Below, piece by piece: positions 24,045 to 35,079 of a stretch of 64,000 nt of DNA. The notes beneath the pieces were generated by a model. That model was not told the origin of the DNA and did not search any database. It saw nothing but the letters and a program-made list of their open reading frames with translations. Numbering within the stretch: position 1 is the first letter of the stretch; each line of letters starts with the position of its first letter. The position numbers and the translations under genes were made by a program. The DNA comes from Mangifera indica (Eukaryota; Streptophyta; Magnoliopsida; Sapindales; Anacardiaceae): NCBI RefSeq assembly GCF_011075055.1, contig NC_058138.1, forward strand, positions 7,522,001-7,586,000. Direction: 5' to 3'.

Positions 24045-27000
24045 TTAACTTGGTTGCTTATTGAGCCGCCGCATACCGATGTTATATACTAACTTCTCAA
24101 ATGTTGATGTCGGTAGTGTCTTAGTGAACAAATCTGCAAGATTCTCACTGGATCTAATTTGCTTGACATCAATCTTGTTGCTCTGCTGGAGCTCATGGGT
24201 GTAAAAGAACTTTGGTGAGATATGTTTGGTTCTGTCTCCTTTGATGTACCCACCTCTAATTTGGGCTATACATGCTGCATTGTCTTCATACAATATGGTA
24301 GGAGTGTCTGATGTAGAAGGAAGACTACATGCATTTCTGATATGATGGATGACAGACCGTAACCATATACATTCTCGGCTGGCTTCATGGAGAGCTAAAA
24401 TTTCTGAATGATTTGAAGAAGTTGCAACCAAGGTCTGCTTGGTGGAACGCCATGATATAGCTGTGTCATTATAAGTGAAAACATATCCCGTTTGTGAACG
24501 GGCCTTATGAGGGTCAGAAAGATAACCAGCATCTGCATATCCAACCAAACTAGGATTTTTAGGGGATTTGACAGAATATAATAATCCCAAATCTCTAGTT
24601 CCACAAAGATAACGGAGTATATGTTTGATTCCGTTCCAATGGCGACGGGTTGGTGCAGAGCTAAATCGAGCCAATAAATTAACTGCGAAGGATATATCCG
24701 GTCTCGTGCATTGGGCCAAATATAATAAGGCTCCAATGGCATTAAGATATGGTACTTCAGGACCAAGTATCTTTTCATCTTCTTCTTTAGGACGAAATGG
24801 GTCCTTTTTTGGATCAAGAGACCGAACAACCATTGGGGTGCTCAAAGGATAAGCGTTATCCATATTAAAGCGTTTTAATAATTTTTCAATATACGCTGCT
24901 TGATGGATAAGTATTCCATTTGAATTGTGCTCGATCTGCAGGCCGAGACAATATTTTGTTTTCCCCAAATCCTTCATTTCAAATTCTTTTTTCAGATATT
25001 CAGCAGTTTTTGAGAGCTCTTCAGGAGTCCCAATTAAATTCATATCATCAACATAAACTGCCACAATAGCAAATCCCGATTCTGACCTTCTTATAAAGAC
25101 ACATGGGCATATAGGGTCATTCACATAACCCTCATTTTTCAAATATTCACTGAGGCGATTGTACCACATACGTCCGGATTGTTTTAATCCGTATAATGAT
25201 CGTTGTAATTTAATTGAGTACAAGCCTCTTGAATTGACACTTTTTGCTTCAGGCAATTTGTATCCTTCAGGGAGTTTCATGTAAATTTCAGCGTCTAAAT
25301 TTCCATACAAATAAGCAGTAACTACATCCATTAGACGCATATCCAGTCCTTCAGAGACTGTTAAACTGATTAAATATCTGAATGTAATTATATCCATAAC
25401 AGGTGCATATGTTTCATCAAAGTCTATACCGGGCCTTTGGGAAAAGCCTTGGGCTACAAGCCTGGCTTTATATCTAGCAATTTCATTTTTCTCATTTCTT
25501 TTTCTCACAAATACCCATTTATATCCAACGGGTTGTACGTCTTGAGGTGTTGGAACTACAGGCCCAAACACTTGACGTTTTGCTAGAGAAGCTAATTCTG
25601 TTTGAATTGCTTCTTCCCATTTAGGCCAATCATGTCTTTGTTTACACTCAGCCACAGTACGTGGTTCAAAATCATCATCATTCAGAATTTCAGTAGCTAC
25701 TGCAAATGAGAATATATCATCAACTATAATTGTTTCACGATTCCACATTTTTTGTGTATGAACATAATTTAAAGATATTTCAATATTCTCATTTTCCTGT
25801 TCTTCAGGATTTTGTACCACTTCAGGGGTTTGTGCCTCTTCAGGGGCTTGTGCCACTTCAGGGGCTCGTGCCACTTCAGGGGCTTGAGTCTCTTCAGGGA
25901 CTATAACCTCTTCTGGAGGAATATTTATTTGATTATTTGCCTTTCTTTTTCGAGGGACAGTGTCCTTCGATCCAACAGGTCTACCACGCTTCTGGCGTGA
26001 GGTAGATGGATCAGTCACGGTTCGAATGGACTGTTCAGCAGTCACATTGATTCTTGCTGGTGCATTAGCAGCTGGAACATGTGATCTTGTCACTTTTGCC
26101 GTATCCACAAATGCATCGGGCATTTGGTTGGCAATAATTTGTAATCGCACTATCCTTTGCACTTCAGTTTCACTTTGTGATGTGCGAGGATCTAAATGAG
26201 ACATGGTAGGTACATACCAAGTAAGTTCATGCCTAACTTCAGGAGGCATTTTCTTTTCCCCTAAAGATGGGAAAGTTGTCTCATCAAAGTGACAATCTAC
26301 AAATCGTGCAGTAAAAAGATCACCTGTTAATGGTTCCAGGTATCTGATAATGGATGGTGAATTATATCCAACATATATTCCCAAACGACGTTGGGATCCC
26401 ATTTTTGTGCGTTGAGGGGACGCAATAGGGACATATACAGCACAACCAAAAATTCTCAAATGAGATACATCAGGTTGGTGACCAAGAACCAATTGTAGGG
26501 GAGAATATTGATGATAAGAAGAAGGTCGCAAGCGAATTAACGCTGCAGCATGTAATATAGCATGTCCCCACATAGAAGTAGGTAATTGACTTTTTAATAA
26601 TAAAGTACGTGCAATTACCTGGAGTCGTTTGATAAGAGACTCTGCTAATCCATTCTGTGTGTGGACATGTGAGACTGGATGTTCAACCTCAATCCCCATA
26701 GACATGCAATAATCATCAAATGTTTTGGATGTAAATTCACCAGCATTATCTAGCCGTATTGACTTGATCGAATGATCTGCGAAATGCGCCTTTAATTTGA
26801 TAATTTGTGCTAACAGTTTAGCAAATGCAACATTTCGAGTAGGCAATAAACAAACATGAGACCATCGTGCAGATGCATCAATTAAGACCATAAAATAACG
26901 GAATGGCCCACTTGGTGGATGAATGGGTCCACATATATCCCCTTGAATCCTTTGCAGGAATGATGGGGATTCACCTCCAATTTTGGAGGGAGATGGTCTT

Positions 27001-27620
27001 ATTACTAATTTACCTTGAGTACAGGCGGTGCAGAATTGTTCACTAGACAATAAAATTTTATGATTCTGTAATGTATGTCCATGTGAATTTTCAACAATCC
27101 TACGCATCATTGTAGATCCTGGGTGGCCTAAACGATCATGCCAAAGCATAAATGCTTTTGGATCAACGAACTTTTGGTTCGATACTGCGTAGGTCTCAAT
27201 TGCCTTTATGGTTGTATAATACAATCCAGATGATAAAGCAGGCAATTTTTCTAGTATAAGCCTTCTTCCGGAGGCATTACTAGTTATACAGATGAATTCT
27301 GCACCATTTTCACTTATGGTTTCAAGATGATAACCATTTTTTCTTATATCTTTAAAACTCAGTAGATTTCTTCTGGATCTACTTGAATATAATGCATCAT
27401 TGATGATTAATTTGGTCCCATTATTTAACATAATTGCGGCTCTTCCGGAGCCTTCTATCAGATCAATTGATCCTGATATGGTAGTTACTTTAGCTTCGAT
27501 TAATGCTAAAGATAAGAAAAATTTCTTTTCCTTAAGAATTGTGTGCGTTGTTGCACTATCCACCAAACATATATCTCCTTCATCAGCCTTTGAAGTCAAT
27601 GCTTCAGTTTTGGAGTTCAT
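24045..27620 (-). CDS. Copia pol polyprotein (protease, integrase, RT, RNase H), uninterrupted
   Basis: 1191 codons. The order is protease (VDSATTHTIL near residue 20, the DSA variant), the GAG-pre-integrase finger (MLWHDRLGHPG near 160), and the integrase core (GDICGP..., RLDNAGEF, NGLAESLIKRL supplying Asp, Asp, Glu). An acidic PEEV/APEVA repeat linker follows near 560-600. RT comes next (GYKWVFVRKRN, catalytic YVDDMN), then RNase H (YADAGYLSDP, NHSEILAL, YEDNAACI). Integrase before RT defines Copia. An in-frame TGA two codons before the ATG closes the frame upstream. Only about 15 residues precede the protease, where family members carry an in-frame gag with a CCHC knuckle, so gag is missing. 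All catalytic residues looked for are present. Confidence 0.93.
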   Translation of the reverse strand: MNSKTEALTSKADEGDICLVDSATTHTILKEKKFFLSLALIEAKVTTISGSIDLIEGSGRAAIMLNNGTKLIINDALYSSRSRRNLLSFKDIRKNGYHLETISENGAEFICITSNASGRRLILEKLPALSSGLYYTTIKAIETYAVSNQKFVDPKAFMLWHDRLGHPGSTMMRRIVENSHGHTLQNHKILLSSEQFCTACTQGKLVIRPSPSKIGGESPSFLQRIQGDICGPIHPPSGPFRYFMVLIDASARWSHVCLLPTRNVAFAKLLAQIIKLKAHFADHSIKSIRLDNAGEFTSKTFDDYCMSMGIEVEHPVSHVHTQNGLAESLIKRLQVIARTLLLKSQLPTSMWGHAILHAAALIRLRPSSYHQYSPLQLVLGHQPDVSHLRIFGCAVYVPIASPQRTKMGSQRRLGIYVGYNSPSIIRYLEPLTGDLFTARFVDCHFDETTFPSLGEKKMPPEVRHELTWYVPTMSHLDPRTSQSETEVQRIVRLQIIANQMPDAFVDTAKVTRSHVPAANAPARINVTAEQSIRTVTDPSTSRQKRGRPVGSKDTVPRKRKANNQINIPPEEVIVPEETQAPEVARAPEVAQAPEEAQTPEVVQNPEEQENENIEISLNYVHTQKMWNRETIIVDDIFSFAVATEILNDDDFEPRTVAECKQRHDWPKWEEAIQTELASLAKRQVFGPVVPTPQDVQPVGYKWVFVRKRNEKNEIARYKARLVAQGFSQRPGIDFDETYAPVMDIITFRYLISLTVSEGLDMRLMDVVTAYLYGNLDAEIYMKLPEGYKLPEAKSVNSRGLYSIKLQRSLYGLKQSGRMWYNRLSEYLKNEGYVNDPICPCVFIRRSESGFAIVAVYVDDMNLIGTPEELSKTAEYLKKEFEMKDLGKTKYCLGLQIEHNSNGILIHQAAYIEKLLKRFNMDNAYPLSTPMVVRSLDPKKDPFRPKEEDEKILGPEVPYLNAIGALLYLAQCTRPDISFAVNLLARFSSAPTRRHWNGIKHILRYLCGTRDLGLLYSVKSPKNPSLVGYADAGYLSDPHKARSQTGYVFTYNDTAISWRSTKQTLVATSSNHSEILALHEASRECIWLRSVIHHIRNACSLPSTSDTPTILYEDNAACIAQIRGGYIKGDRTKHISPKFFYTHELQQSNKIDVKQIRSSENLADLFTKTLPTSTFEKLVYNIGMRRLNKQPS

Positions 27621-28039
27621 TTCCTTTCATTTAAAAATTACGTTAGTTATAACGTACACAAAATATTGAAAGGAAGAGAACATGACAATAAAATACAAAA
27701 TAATATGCATGACTCCAAAATAAATATATATGATGGATTTAATTATAAAAATTTCGGGGCATTTCATAATAACTACTTCTGGTAGTTACATTCACTTCAG
27801 GGAACGATATATAACTAGAAAATATTAATTCAGAATTTCTTTTCTGATATTGCTACTACAGGAGCAAAAATAAAATGTGGGGAATATTTTATTTTCCATA
27901 ATCAAGAAAAGATTCTGAATATTACAGAGTTATACTAAATATAGAATCATTGTTTTCATATTTCGGCTTGCAATCCTTCAGGGATATGATGCCAAAAGAT
28001 AATAGTCTTGTATTTATCCTTCTGGGATATTTTATTTAG

Positions 28040-29075
28040 TTAGTTTTCAAGGCTCATAAATTCTAGGTGGAGACTCATGCAAAAAGCCCATTTAATATTA
28101 TTCATCTAATTTTAGGAACTTCAGGTTCAATTATTGTCATATTTACAAAACTTCTGGTTTTGTATAATATATATGAGTTAATCTTTGAAACTTCAGGTTC
28201 AAATATTATCTCATATGTACAAAATAGCTGATTTTATAGGAGAAATATTGGGATTAATTTTGGAAGCTTCAGGTCCATATATTATCCCATATATACAAAA
28301 CTTCTGGTTTTGTAATTAATATTTACAATATTATAATATATATTCTGATTATGTTTTGGACTTCAAGTCCATAATTTTCACACTTTATGCAAACTTCAGG
28401 TTGCAAAGGTGATATCATTATTAAAATAAAGACTTTGATGAAACTGGGGACTTCCGGCCCATAAACATGTATTCTCATGATTTTACAAACTTCAAGTTGT
28501 AAATCGTAAAACTCGGGACTTCGGGCCCATATATATGATTTTCTCACGATTTTATAAACTTCAGGTTGTAAATCGGATATAAATAAAGATAAAGATTCAA
28601 ATAAATAAATATGCGAATAAATAAATATTCAAATAAATGAAATAAAAATAAACATTTAAATAATATCAGGACTTCCGGTCCAGATTCTTGGTTTTGTAAG
28701 CTTCAGGTTACAAATAATATTTATGACTTCAGGTCACAAATTTATAATTTCGTAAACTTCGGGTTACGAACGATATTCAGGATTTCAGATCCAGATTCAT
28801 GATATTCAGGACTGCAGGTCCAGATTCATGATATTCAGGACTACAGGTCCAGATTCATAATTTTGTAAACTTCAAGTTACAAATAGGATTCAGAACTTCA
28901 GGTTCAGATTTATGATATTCTAGACTTCAGATCTAAATTCATAATTGTGTAAACTTCAGGTTACAAATAATATTCAGAACTTCAGGTCCAGATTTATGAT
29001 ATTCCAGACTTCAGGTCTAGATTCAAGAGTTTCAGGACTTCAGGTCCAGATTACAATTTTGCAAACTTCGGGTTG
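28040..29075. repeat. Short interspersed-tandem repeats occupying the gag position
   Basis: Dozens of ACTTCAGGT(C/T) motifs in two alternating contexts. One is GACTTCAGGTCCAGATTC followed by ATGATATTCAG, the other AAACTTCAGGTTACAAAT. They are densest at 28670-29075. The core GACTTCAGGTC is itself an imperfect palindrome. No coding frame spans the block. Confidence 0.85.
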
Positions 29076-29206
29076 CAAATATTGTATTATATATAAAAAA
29101 ATAAGCAGAAATATAACAGAAATTAAAAATCAACTGGGATATCCGTATTTATAATATTTAAGCAGCATAACAGCATAATATAAAGATATAATATACCTGA
29201 GCTGAT

Positions 29207-29219
29207 CGTGCTGATAACG
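29207..29219 (-). other. Copia primer binding site
   Basis: On the minus strand CGTTATCAGCACG abuts the 5' LTR end, the position of a PBS. It resembles, but is not identical to, the TGGTATCAGAGC initiator-Met site. Confidence 0.6.
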
Positions 29220-29530
29220 TGTTATAAAATTAATAAAGTAATTGACTTGCCAAAGTATTATTAAGCCAAAACACGGCAGAAGGAATAAAGAAATAAGAAG
29301 AAGCAGAAAGAAAGAAAGAATTGCTTTTATATATGAACCGGATGCAGAGAAGATAACAGAAAAATTGTAGTTTACATGAAGGGAGGAGGGGGTATTTATA
29401 GGCAATTTGCCTCCCCTCCAACCAATAAAAATAATGCCTTCCAGGCAAAGCTTCTGAGGCATTTAATGCCTTCCCATTTCTTTTGGCTAAAGTCAAAAAG
29501 AGGGGGTGGAAAAATCCACCATCTGCAACA
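29220..29530 (-). repeat. Copia 5' LTR with TATA box
   Basis: 311 bp. On the minus strand CTATAAATACC near 29391-29402 is a good TATA box, with a second TATATAAAAGC at 29323-29333. Confidence 0.93.
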
Positions 29531-30047
29531 CATATAAGAATATTTGGTGACCTTTTTATTATGGCATTTATATTAAATGCCACAAAAAATTGAGCAAAGT
29601 AAAAATAATTAAAAAGTTATTATAATATTTGTTATAATAGACGTCATGGAAATATTTAGCAGTATTTTTTTATTACATTTAATCAACATATTGTGACAAT
29701 TAAATGTCACTATAAAAAATATTTAAAAATGTATTATGACATTTATAATAATTATATTGTGACACTAATGATGATCATTTTTTTGTTCCAACACTAAAAA
29801 TACTTTAACAACAGAAAAATAACAAATGGGTAAAAATCTAATCATTAGAAATGTTATTTTTATGATTTTAGTGACTAATTATTTATAATTTTATTAGAAT
29901 TAAATAAATTTAGAATTTAACTACAGGCTTTTCAAATTTCTTACTAAAAAACTTACAAATCCATTGTTATTGTTCTTAAGGGTATGTAAAATGTTACAAT
30001 AGCATCACGATTGAATTGAACTATGAATGATATTATGTAAGACTAAA

Positions 30048-30310
30048 TCTAAACCTAGTTGACTCAATCTCAAAATTTAGTTTGACTTGGTTTGATTTGA
30101 TTTAAATTCATTTAGTTTAAATTTGAAATAAGTTTACAAAAAAAGTTAGTTCATTTTTCTAAACCAAATTGAACTAAAGTTAAAGAGTGTTTGATATGAT
30201 TTAGTTTGAATTTGACTTGAATTCATAGTTTGAATATATCATTTAGATTTGTGGTTCAAATTTAGTTCAAAATCGTGGTTCTAATCCAATAAGCCCAAAA
30301 TATATACTAA
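30048..30310 (+). other. Copy B sequence matching 937-1193 of copy A
   Basis: Noncoding and AT-rich; collinearity with copy A resumes here at AAATCTAAACCTAG. Confidence 0.7.
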
Positions 30311-30801
30311 AAGGGCGTTTAGTTTGGGTAACATTTTATTACCAAGATAAAGAGATTACCTTGATGATAGATTACTTAAAAGATTATTTGGTATAAATTA
30401 TTACTATATTTGATAAAATTTAATAGGTATAAATAATTATTGTGTTTGATTAAAGATAATAAAAGAATGATAGTAAATTATTTTACTTAAATATCGTTGA
30501 ATATAATTATTTTTAAATATTTTTATATTATTTGTTATGTTAATTATAAATATATTTATTTTTATCTCAAAAAATTAATAAATAATAATATAATTATAAT
30601 AAAATCAAGATTACCTCAGTAATCTTTTAATTTTCAAGGCAAATGTGATAATCAGATTACCACATATATTACCTGTTACGTCAGCATTAATAATAGAATA
30701 TTATTGTAATATTTTATTACTGATAAACCAAACAAGATAATATAAATAATAAAAGATAGATTATTAAAGGAATTTTTAAATCTATGGAACCAAACGACCC
30801 C
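30311..30801. mobile_element. Tourist-like MITE, copy B
   Basis: 491 bp, same ends as the copy A element, flanked by TAA at 30308-30310 and 30802-30804. Confidence 0.75.
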
Positions 30802-31554
30802 TAAAGGTAAACCTATTTGTGAAAATATACTAAGATTGTTTTACTCTGGTTTCCAAGCACATGATTTGTATATAACCCCTAACCTAATTCAACCCTAACC
30901 CAAATTCAATCCAACATTCAATTTTCACTCTGCCGAGTCCACTCATTGTTCGAGTGTGCTTTGGATGCATACATGTATGGACCTTATATGCTCCTATTAT
31001 TGAGATGTTCTGATTTTGGTTCTGATTAATCGCATTTCTTATAACTGCAGATGACGATCGACGATGAAAGTTCTATTTAAGTCGGAGGACTTACCTGTAA
31101 TGCCACCGAGTGCTCCTTTTGCGAAGTCTTTGATCTCCACGGTTCGGTTGTCGCCATTAAGGTCTCACACCCACTATTCATTTCATTTACCTTTCAATTT
31201 CGTTTATTTAGGTTTTATATTACTCTTTAATTCTTCCATTTTTTGTCTTTCAAATTTACATTGCTTCGTTTTGTCATCATTATATTTCTTTTTTGGTTCG
31301 TGGAGAGATCTGTACACTGTCTACTCAAACTTTTATACAAAATAGAAATATAAAAACAATAAGGAGAAAATAGAAAAATAAAAAATATTATTTATTGAGT
31401 GCTACTTTTCTTGTAACTCGTTGCATAAATATTATTGATTATTTTATGATTTTGTATTTAATTATAAGATTAACTGGCATTTATTATGAGTTATGGTATT
31501 TAATATTTCATGAAGAAGACGGTGAAATTTTAATTACATATAAGTTATTAGCAT

Positions 31555-31690
31555 CAATTCTAATGTCTTTATGATGATTATCTAATTACATCACCTATAA
31601 CTCCATAGTGATTTGTAACATCAAGTGGGTTAATTAATTGTGCAAATTAGGTTATATTAACATGTCAAATTTATTTGTCACATAATTATG
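31555..31690 (+). other. Stretch of copy B missing from copy A
   Basis: About 128 bp between two GCAT copies is absent from copy A (junction near 2438), as expected from a deletion between short direct repeats in copy A. Noncoding. Confidence 0.55.
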
Positions 31691-31913
31691 CATGATAATG
31701 TGGATAATGAATGTGAAATTTTCATTACTTGAATTCTAGCGCTTTTTAACCAACAGGTGTGTGATAAAATAAATAATATATATAATAGTATTATATACAT
31801 AAATAATAATATGTCATCATATAATTGTATAATTAAAAATTAAAAATAAAATAATACTTAATTACATGGTGACATACATTTTTTGTACAGAATTTTTGTG
31901 TACATAGTTTTAT

Positions 31914-31989
<76 letters not shown>
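31914..31989. repeat. (TA)n microsatellite
   Basis: About 36 uninterrupted TA units. It stands where copy A has a much shorter TA run beside its MITE insertion. Confidence 0.95.
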
Positions 31990-31992
<3 letters not shown>

Positions 31993-32999
31993 CTTTATTT
32001 TTATGTGAGAGAAGCAAATGGACTAACTAAACAAATATATACTAAAAATAGCGGTGTGATGCCATTCACTTTGAGTACACAAATAGAACATTGTCTTTAT
32101 GTTTATCACAAATTGTTTTTCTTTTTTGTATGTAATTCAAATCAAAGTTTCACAAACGCAACAGAGTTCTAAATCTAAATTTTCTCCCTAAATATTTTAA
32201 TACTTTATCAGTTTTGCAAACCATTGATGTCAATATTATACAATCTTAATATGTTTAAAATCATTGGTGACTTTTTAAGTATGAGCAATACTAAACATAT
32301 CCATTTTGAGTACATAAATAGATATACATTTATGTTTGTTATTATGTGATTGAGTGTTATTTTATCATAAATTCAAAATCATCTAATCATATAACGATAC
32401 ATATCAAATATATACTCATTTGTATATTCAAGATTGATACACGTAATTTTATTGTTTATGTTGGAAACATTTAAACATGTCAAATTGAATTCTATAAATT
32501 TTGTAAATATAAATCGACGTACTTGGATTCAAGTTTGCAATGAAGCTTATCTGAATGCAATATGAGGTATTGACATGAGTTATTTCCACAATCCCATTTG
32601 TCCACATACTACATTCTTTTTGGGAGACATTTGTTTTTGTGTTTACTGTGCCTAGGGTAAAGAAGATGAGAGACTAATGTATTATTTTTTGCGTTCATCT
32701 CTATGGGATGGCAGTTTTTAAATAACAGTCCAACTATCATCCAATAACCTCTAATAACTGCATTTCGATAATTAAGTAAACCCGATCGGGTTAACCTATC
32801 ATGGGTGAACCTATACCTAATATCTCCTACTCACACATGATGGAAGACCTAAATCAAATACTTGTCCACAAAAATCTCATATGGCAGTACTTTCATACTT
32901 GTAAATGTGTCATACAACATTGCGAGCAACCTGTATTTGAGAGCTAAATGCTATGTATTTGTTAGGAATAGCATAACTGCTTTAATCCGAATAAAACAA

Positions 33000-34753
33000 A
33001 ATAATGCATTAGGCTCACAACATCCTAAACTTACTCAATTATACTGGCTCTCATTAATCCCTTATTTATCATTGTGTTATTTTCCTATATATCCATTATC
33101 AAGTTCATTCTCTCAAATGAATGACATGATCAATCAACCAATGAACACACAAAATATATAAGTCTTCCTTTTCTACTCAAAACTCTCAGTTTAAACTTAG
33201 CTGATTTTCTAGTCATGTTCCATAGACCGAATTGTGTGTGGCCATAGGTGTTAAACTATGATAGCAACATTAAAAGTAAACATCAGATAACAACAAAGAG
33301 TCAAAAGGCACCAATATGAGGTAATCCTCATAAAGTCTCACATAGTGAGGGAGTAGAGATTCATCCTCTCACTATTTTAACTAGTCGTTTTACTTATGCA
33401 CACATGGTATGAATCATATGCTACAGTGTGTATTTTCTCAAATGTCATTCTCAATATTATAAAGAACTTACTTCAGTCGCTACACTCAGTGTCTAACCTG
33501 AGTTTTTAATCATCATCACACTTGCAGGTATTTATCCATATTAAGAACTCACATTTGACATTCACAAGTTATTTGGATGTGGAGAATCCAAATCGATCAT
33601 TTTCAAATGTATCTATCTATAACTTTATCTTGATCGATCATCAAGGTGACATTTAACTTTGATAAATTTGTTTCTTGAGAAATTTGTCTCTCATTAGCAT
33701 GTTCTTTCAACGTCACTTTTCTCAATAATAATCTCTCATCTTTAGTTGTTCTCTCAACGCTAAAGGCGATTGCTCGTATGAATGAGTCAATCTCTAACTT
33801 GTATGACATTATAATCTAGTTGAGTTAAAAATGATGTGTATGCAGTGAAAAAACAAGAATTTCATAATGCAAGTTCAAATACAAATTAAACTTGAATTCA
33901 TGATTTTTTATATTATGTCACTAGTACAATATATAAGCTCAATAACTTAGCAATCACAGTCTACACAATCCAAGAAATTTAATATGTGTAAAATATACTT
34001 TTCTTGGAACAATCTTGGTCAAAGGATCAGCTATCATATAATGCGTATAATTATATTGTCCACTCATTTTCCTCTTGGAAATGATGTCTTTTAGAACATT
34101 GTGTTTAGTATCGATATGTTTGGTTATCCTATTATACTCAAATCGTTTATTTCAACAAACAACTATTGCTCTGACAATATCGTCCTGTTTACCCAAATTC
34201 ACAAAAACTCTTCTTAACCAAATAGTTTCTTACACAATTACTGAACAAGCTATATACTCACTCTTTATTATAAATATGGCTACGTATCTCTTTTTCTTAT
34301 CGCTTCAAGATATGAGCCCTTTTGGAGTTAAAAAATATAGCCAAAAATTGATTTACGTTAGTCTAAATTACTTCTCTAACTGACATCTAAATAGCCAATA
34401 ATTCACAGAGCCTTTTAAATATATTAATAAAATATGTATAGCTTTTCAGTGCTCTTTTCAATATTGACTCATATCAACAAACTAGCCCAACAACAAAACA
34501 AATTTCTAGGCATGTAAACATACATAATACACCCGATGACATTTGAATAGGTAATTATTAACATTTCTTTACTTCAATCTTAAGTTTTGGGACTATCTCT
34601 CGGCTCATTAATTCATCATTTGACATCGAAATATCAGTAGGTTCACAGTTTACTATATTAAACTGTTCTAGAATCTTTTGAATATTATGCTCTTGTGATA
34701 GAGTCAAAAGCTTTTTTGAACAATCCTTCTAGAGTTTAATTCCCAATATCTAA
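33000..34753 (-). pseudogene. Copia RT/RNase H relic, copy B
   Basis: Counterpart of the copy A relic at 3770-5548, with the same motifs on the minus strand (IADPLTKI-type tail at about 34010-34040, SEYIACS near 34240) and the same kinds of stops and frameshifts. Confidence 0.72.
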
Positions 34754-35079
34754 TTTGTTTACCCACATCTTGTAGGTCAAAAGTATAGATAACCATCATT
34801 TAATGATCATCACTTACTTCAAATCATTTCTAGCTATCTACACATCATTATACATATAGATAGAATTGCAAAATTTGCCATTAGATTTTGTCACTAGATT
34901 TTGTCACATAGGCATGGTTGTCTTGATTAATGATTTTAAAGTCATAAAGTATTAATGAAATTTTAAGTACCAATGTTTGGATGATAGTTTTAGGTCATAT
35001 TACATTCCTAAAGCTTGCACACTTTGTGCTTTAGACCTATAACAACGAGATTTATATCTCGTTCTATGCAGATTATTTT

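Larger units (their letters stand above)
23454..29530 (-). mobile_element. Young LTR/Copia retrotransposon without gag
   Basis: A 6077-bp element on the minus strand. The 311-bp LTRs (23454-23764 and 29220-29530) start TGTTATAAAA and end CTGCAACA and differ at a single base (CCAGCC versus CCAACC). A perfect 5-bp target duplication CATAT lies at 23449-23453 and 29531-29535. A primer site, a polypurine tract and an open pol frame are present. No gag frame exists between the 5' LTR and pol. It is absent from copy A, and its insertion post-dates most other events here. Confidence 0.95.
23282..29805. mobile_element. Possible CACTA-like non-autonomous element, split by the Copia insertion
   Basis: Begins CACTACAACAAAAACAATA, a classic CACTA-type terminus, preceded by TAA. 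Short TATAGTGGCA / TGTGACATT motifs recur on both sides of the Copia element. The right end is less clear: TTTTTTTGTTCCAACAC followed by TAA at about 29789-29808 matches only partly. Without the Copia it would be about 0.45 kb. Copy A lacks the whole 23066-30047 block. Confidence 0.4.

Noticed and set aside
24395..26199. Several open frames overlapping the Copia pol on both strands
   Set aside because: They are shadows of the long pol frame in other frames, including the proline-rich repeat linker read backwards.
28040..29075. CRISPR-like or satellite array
   Set aside because: Repeat units are irregular in length and lack unique spacers of constant size, and the block lies entirely within a plant retrotransposon.
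31914..31989. TA run as a replication origin or regulatory site
   Set aside because: Pure TA dinucleotide microsatellites are common in plant intergenic DNA and vary between the two copies; nothing else supports a function.
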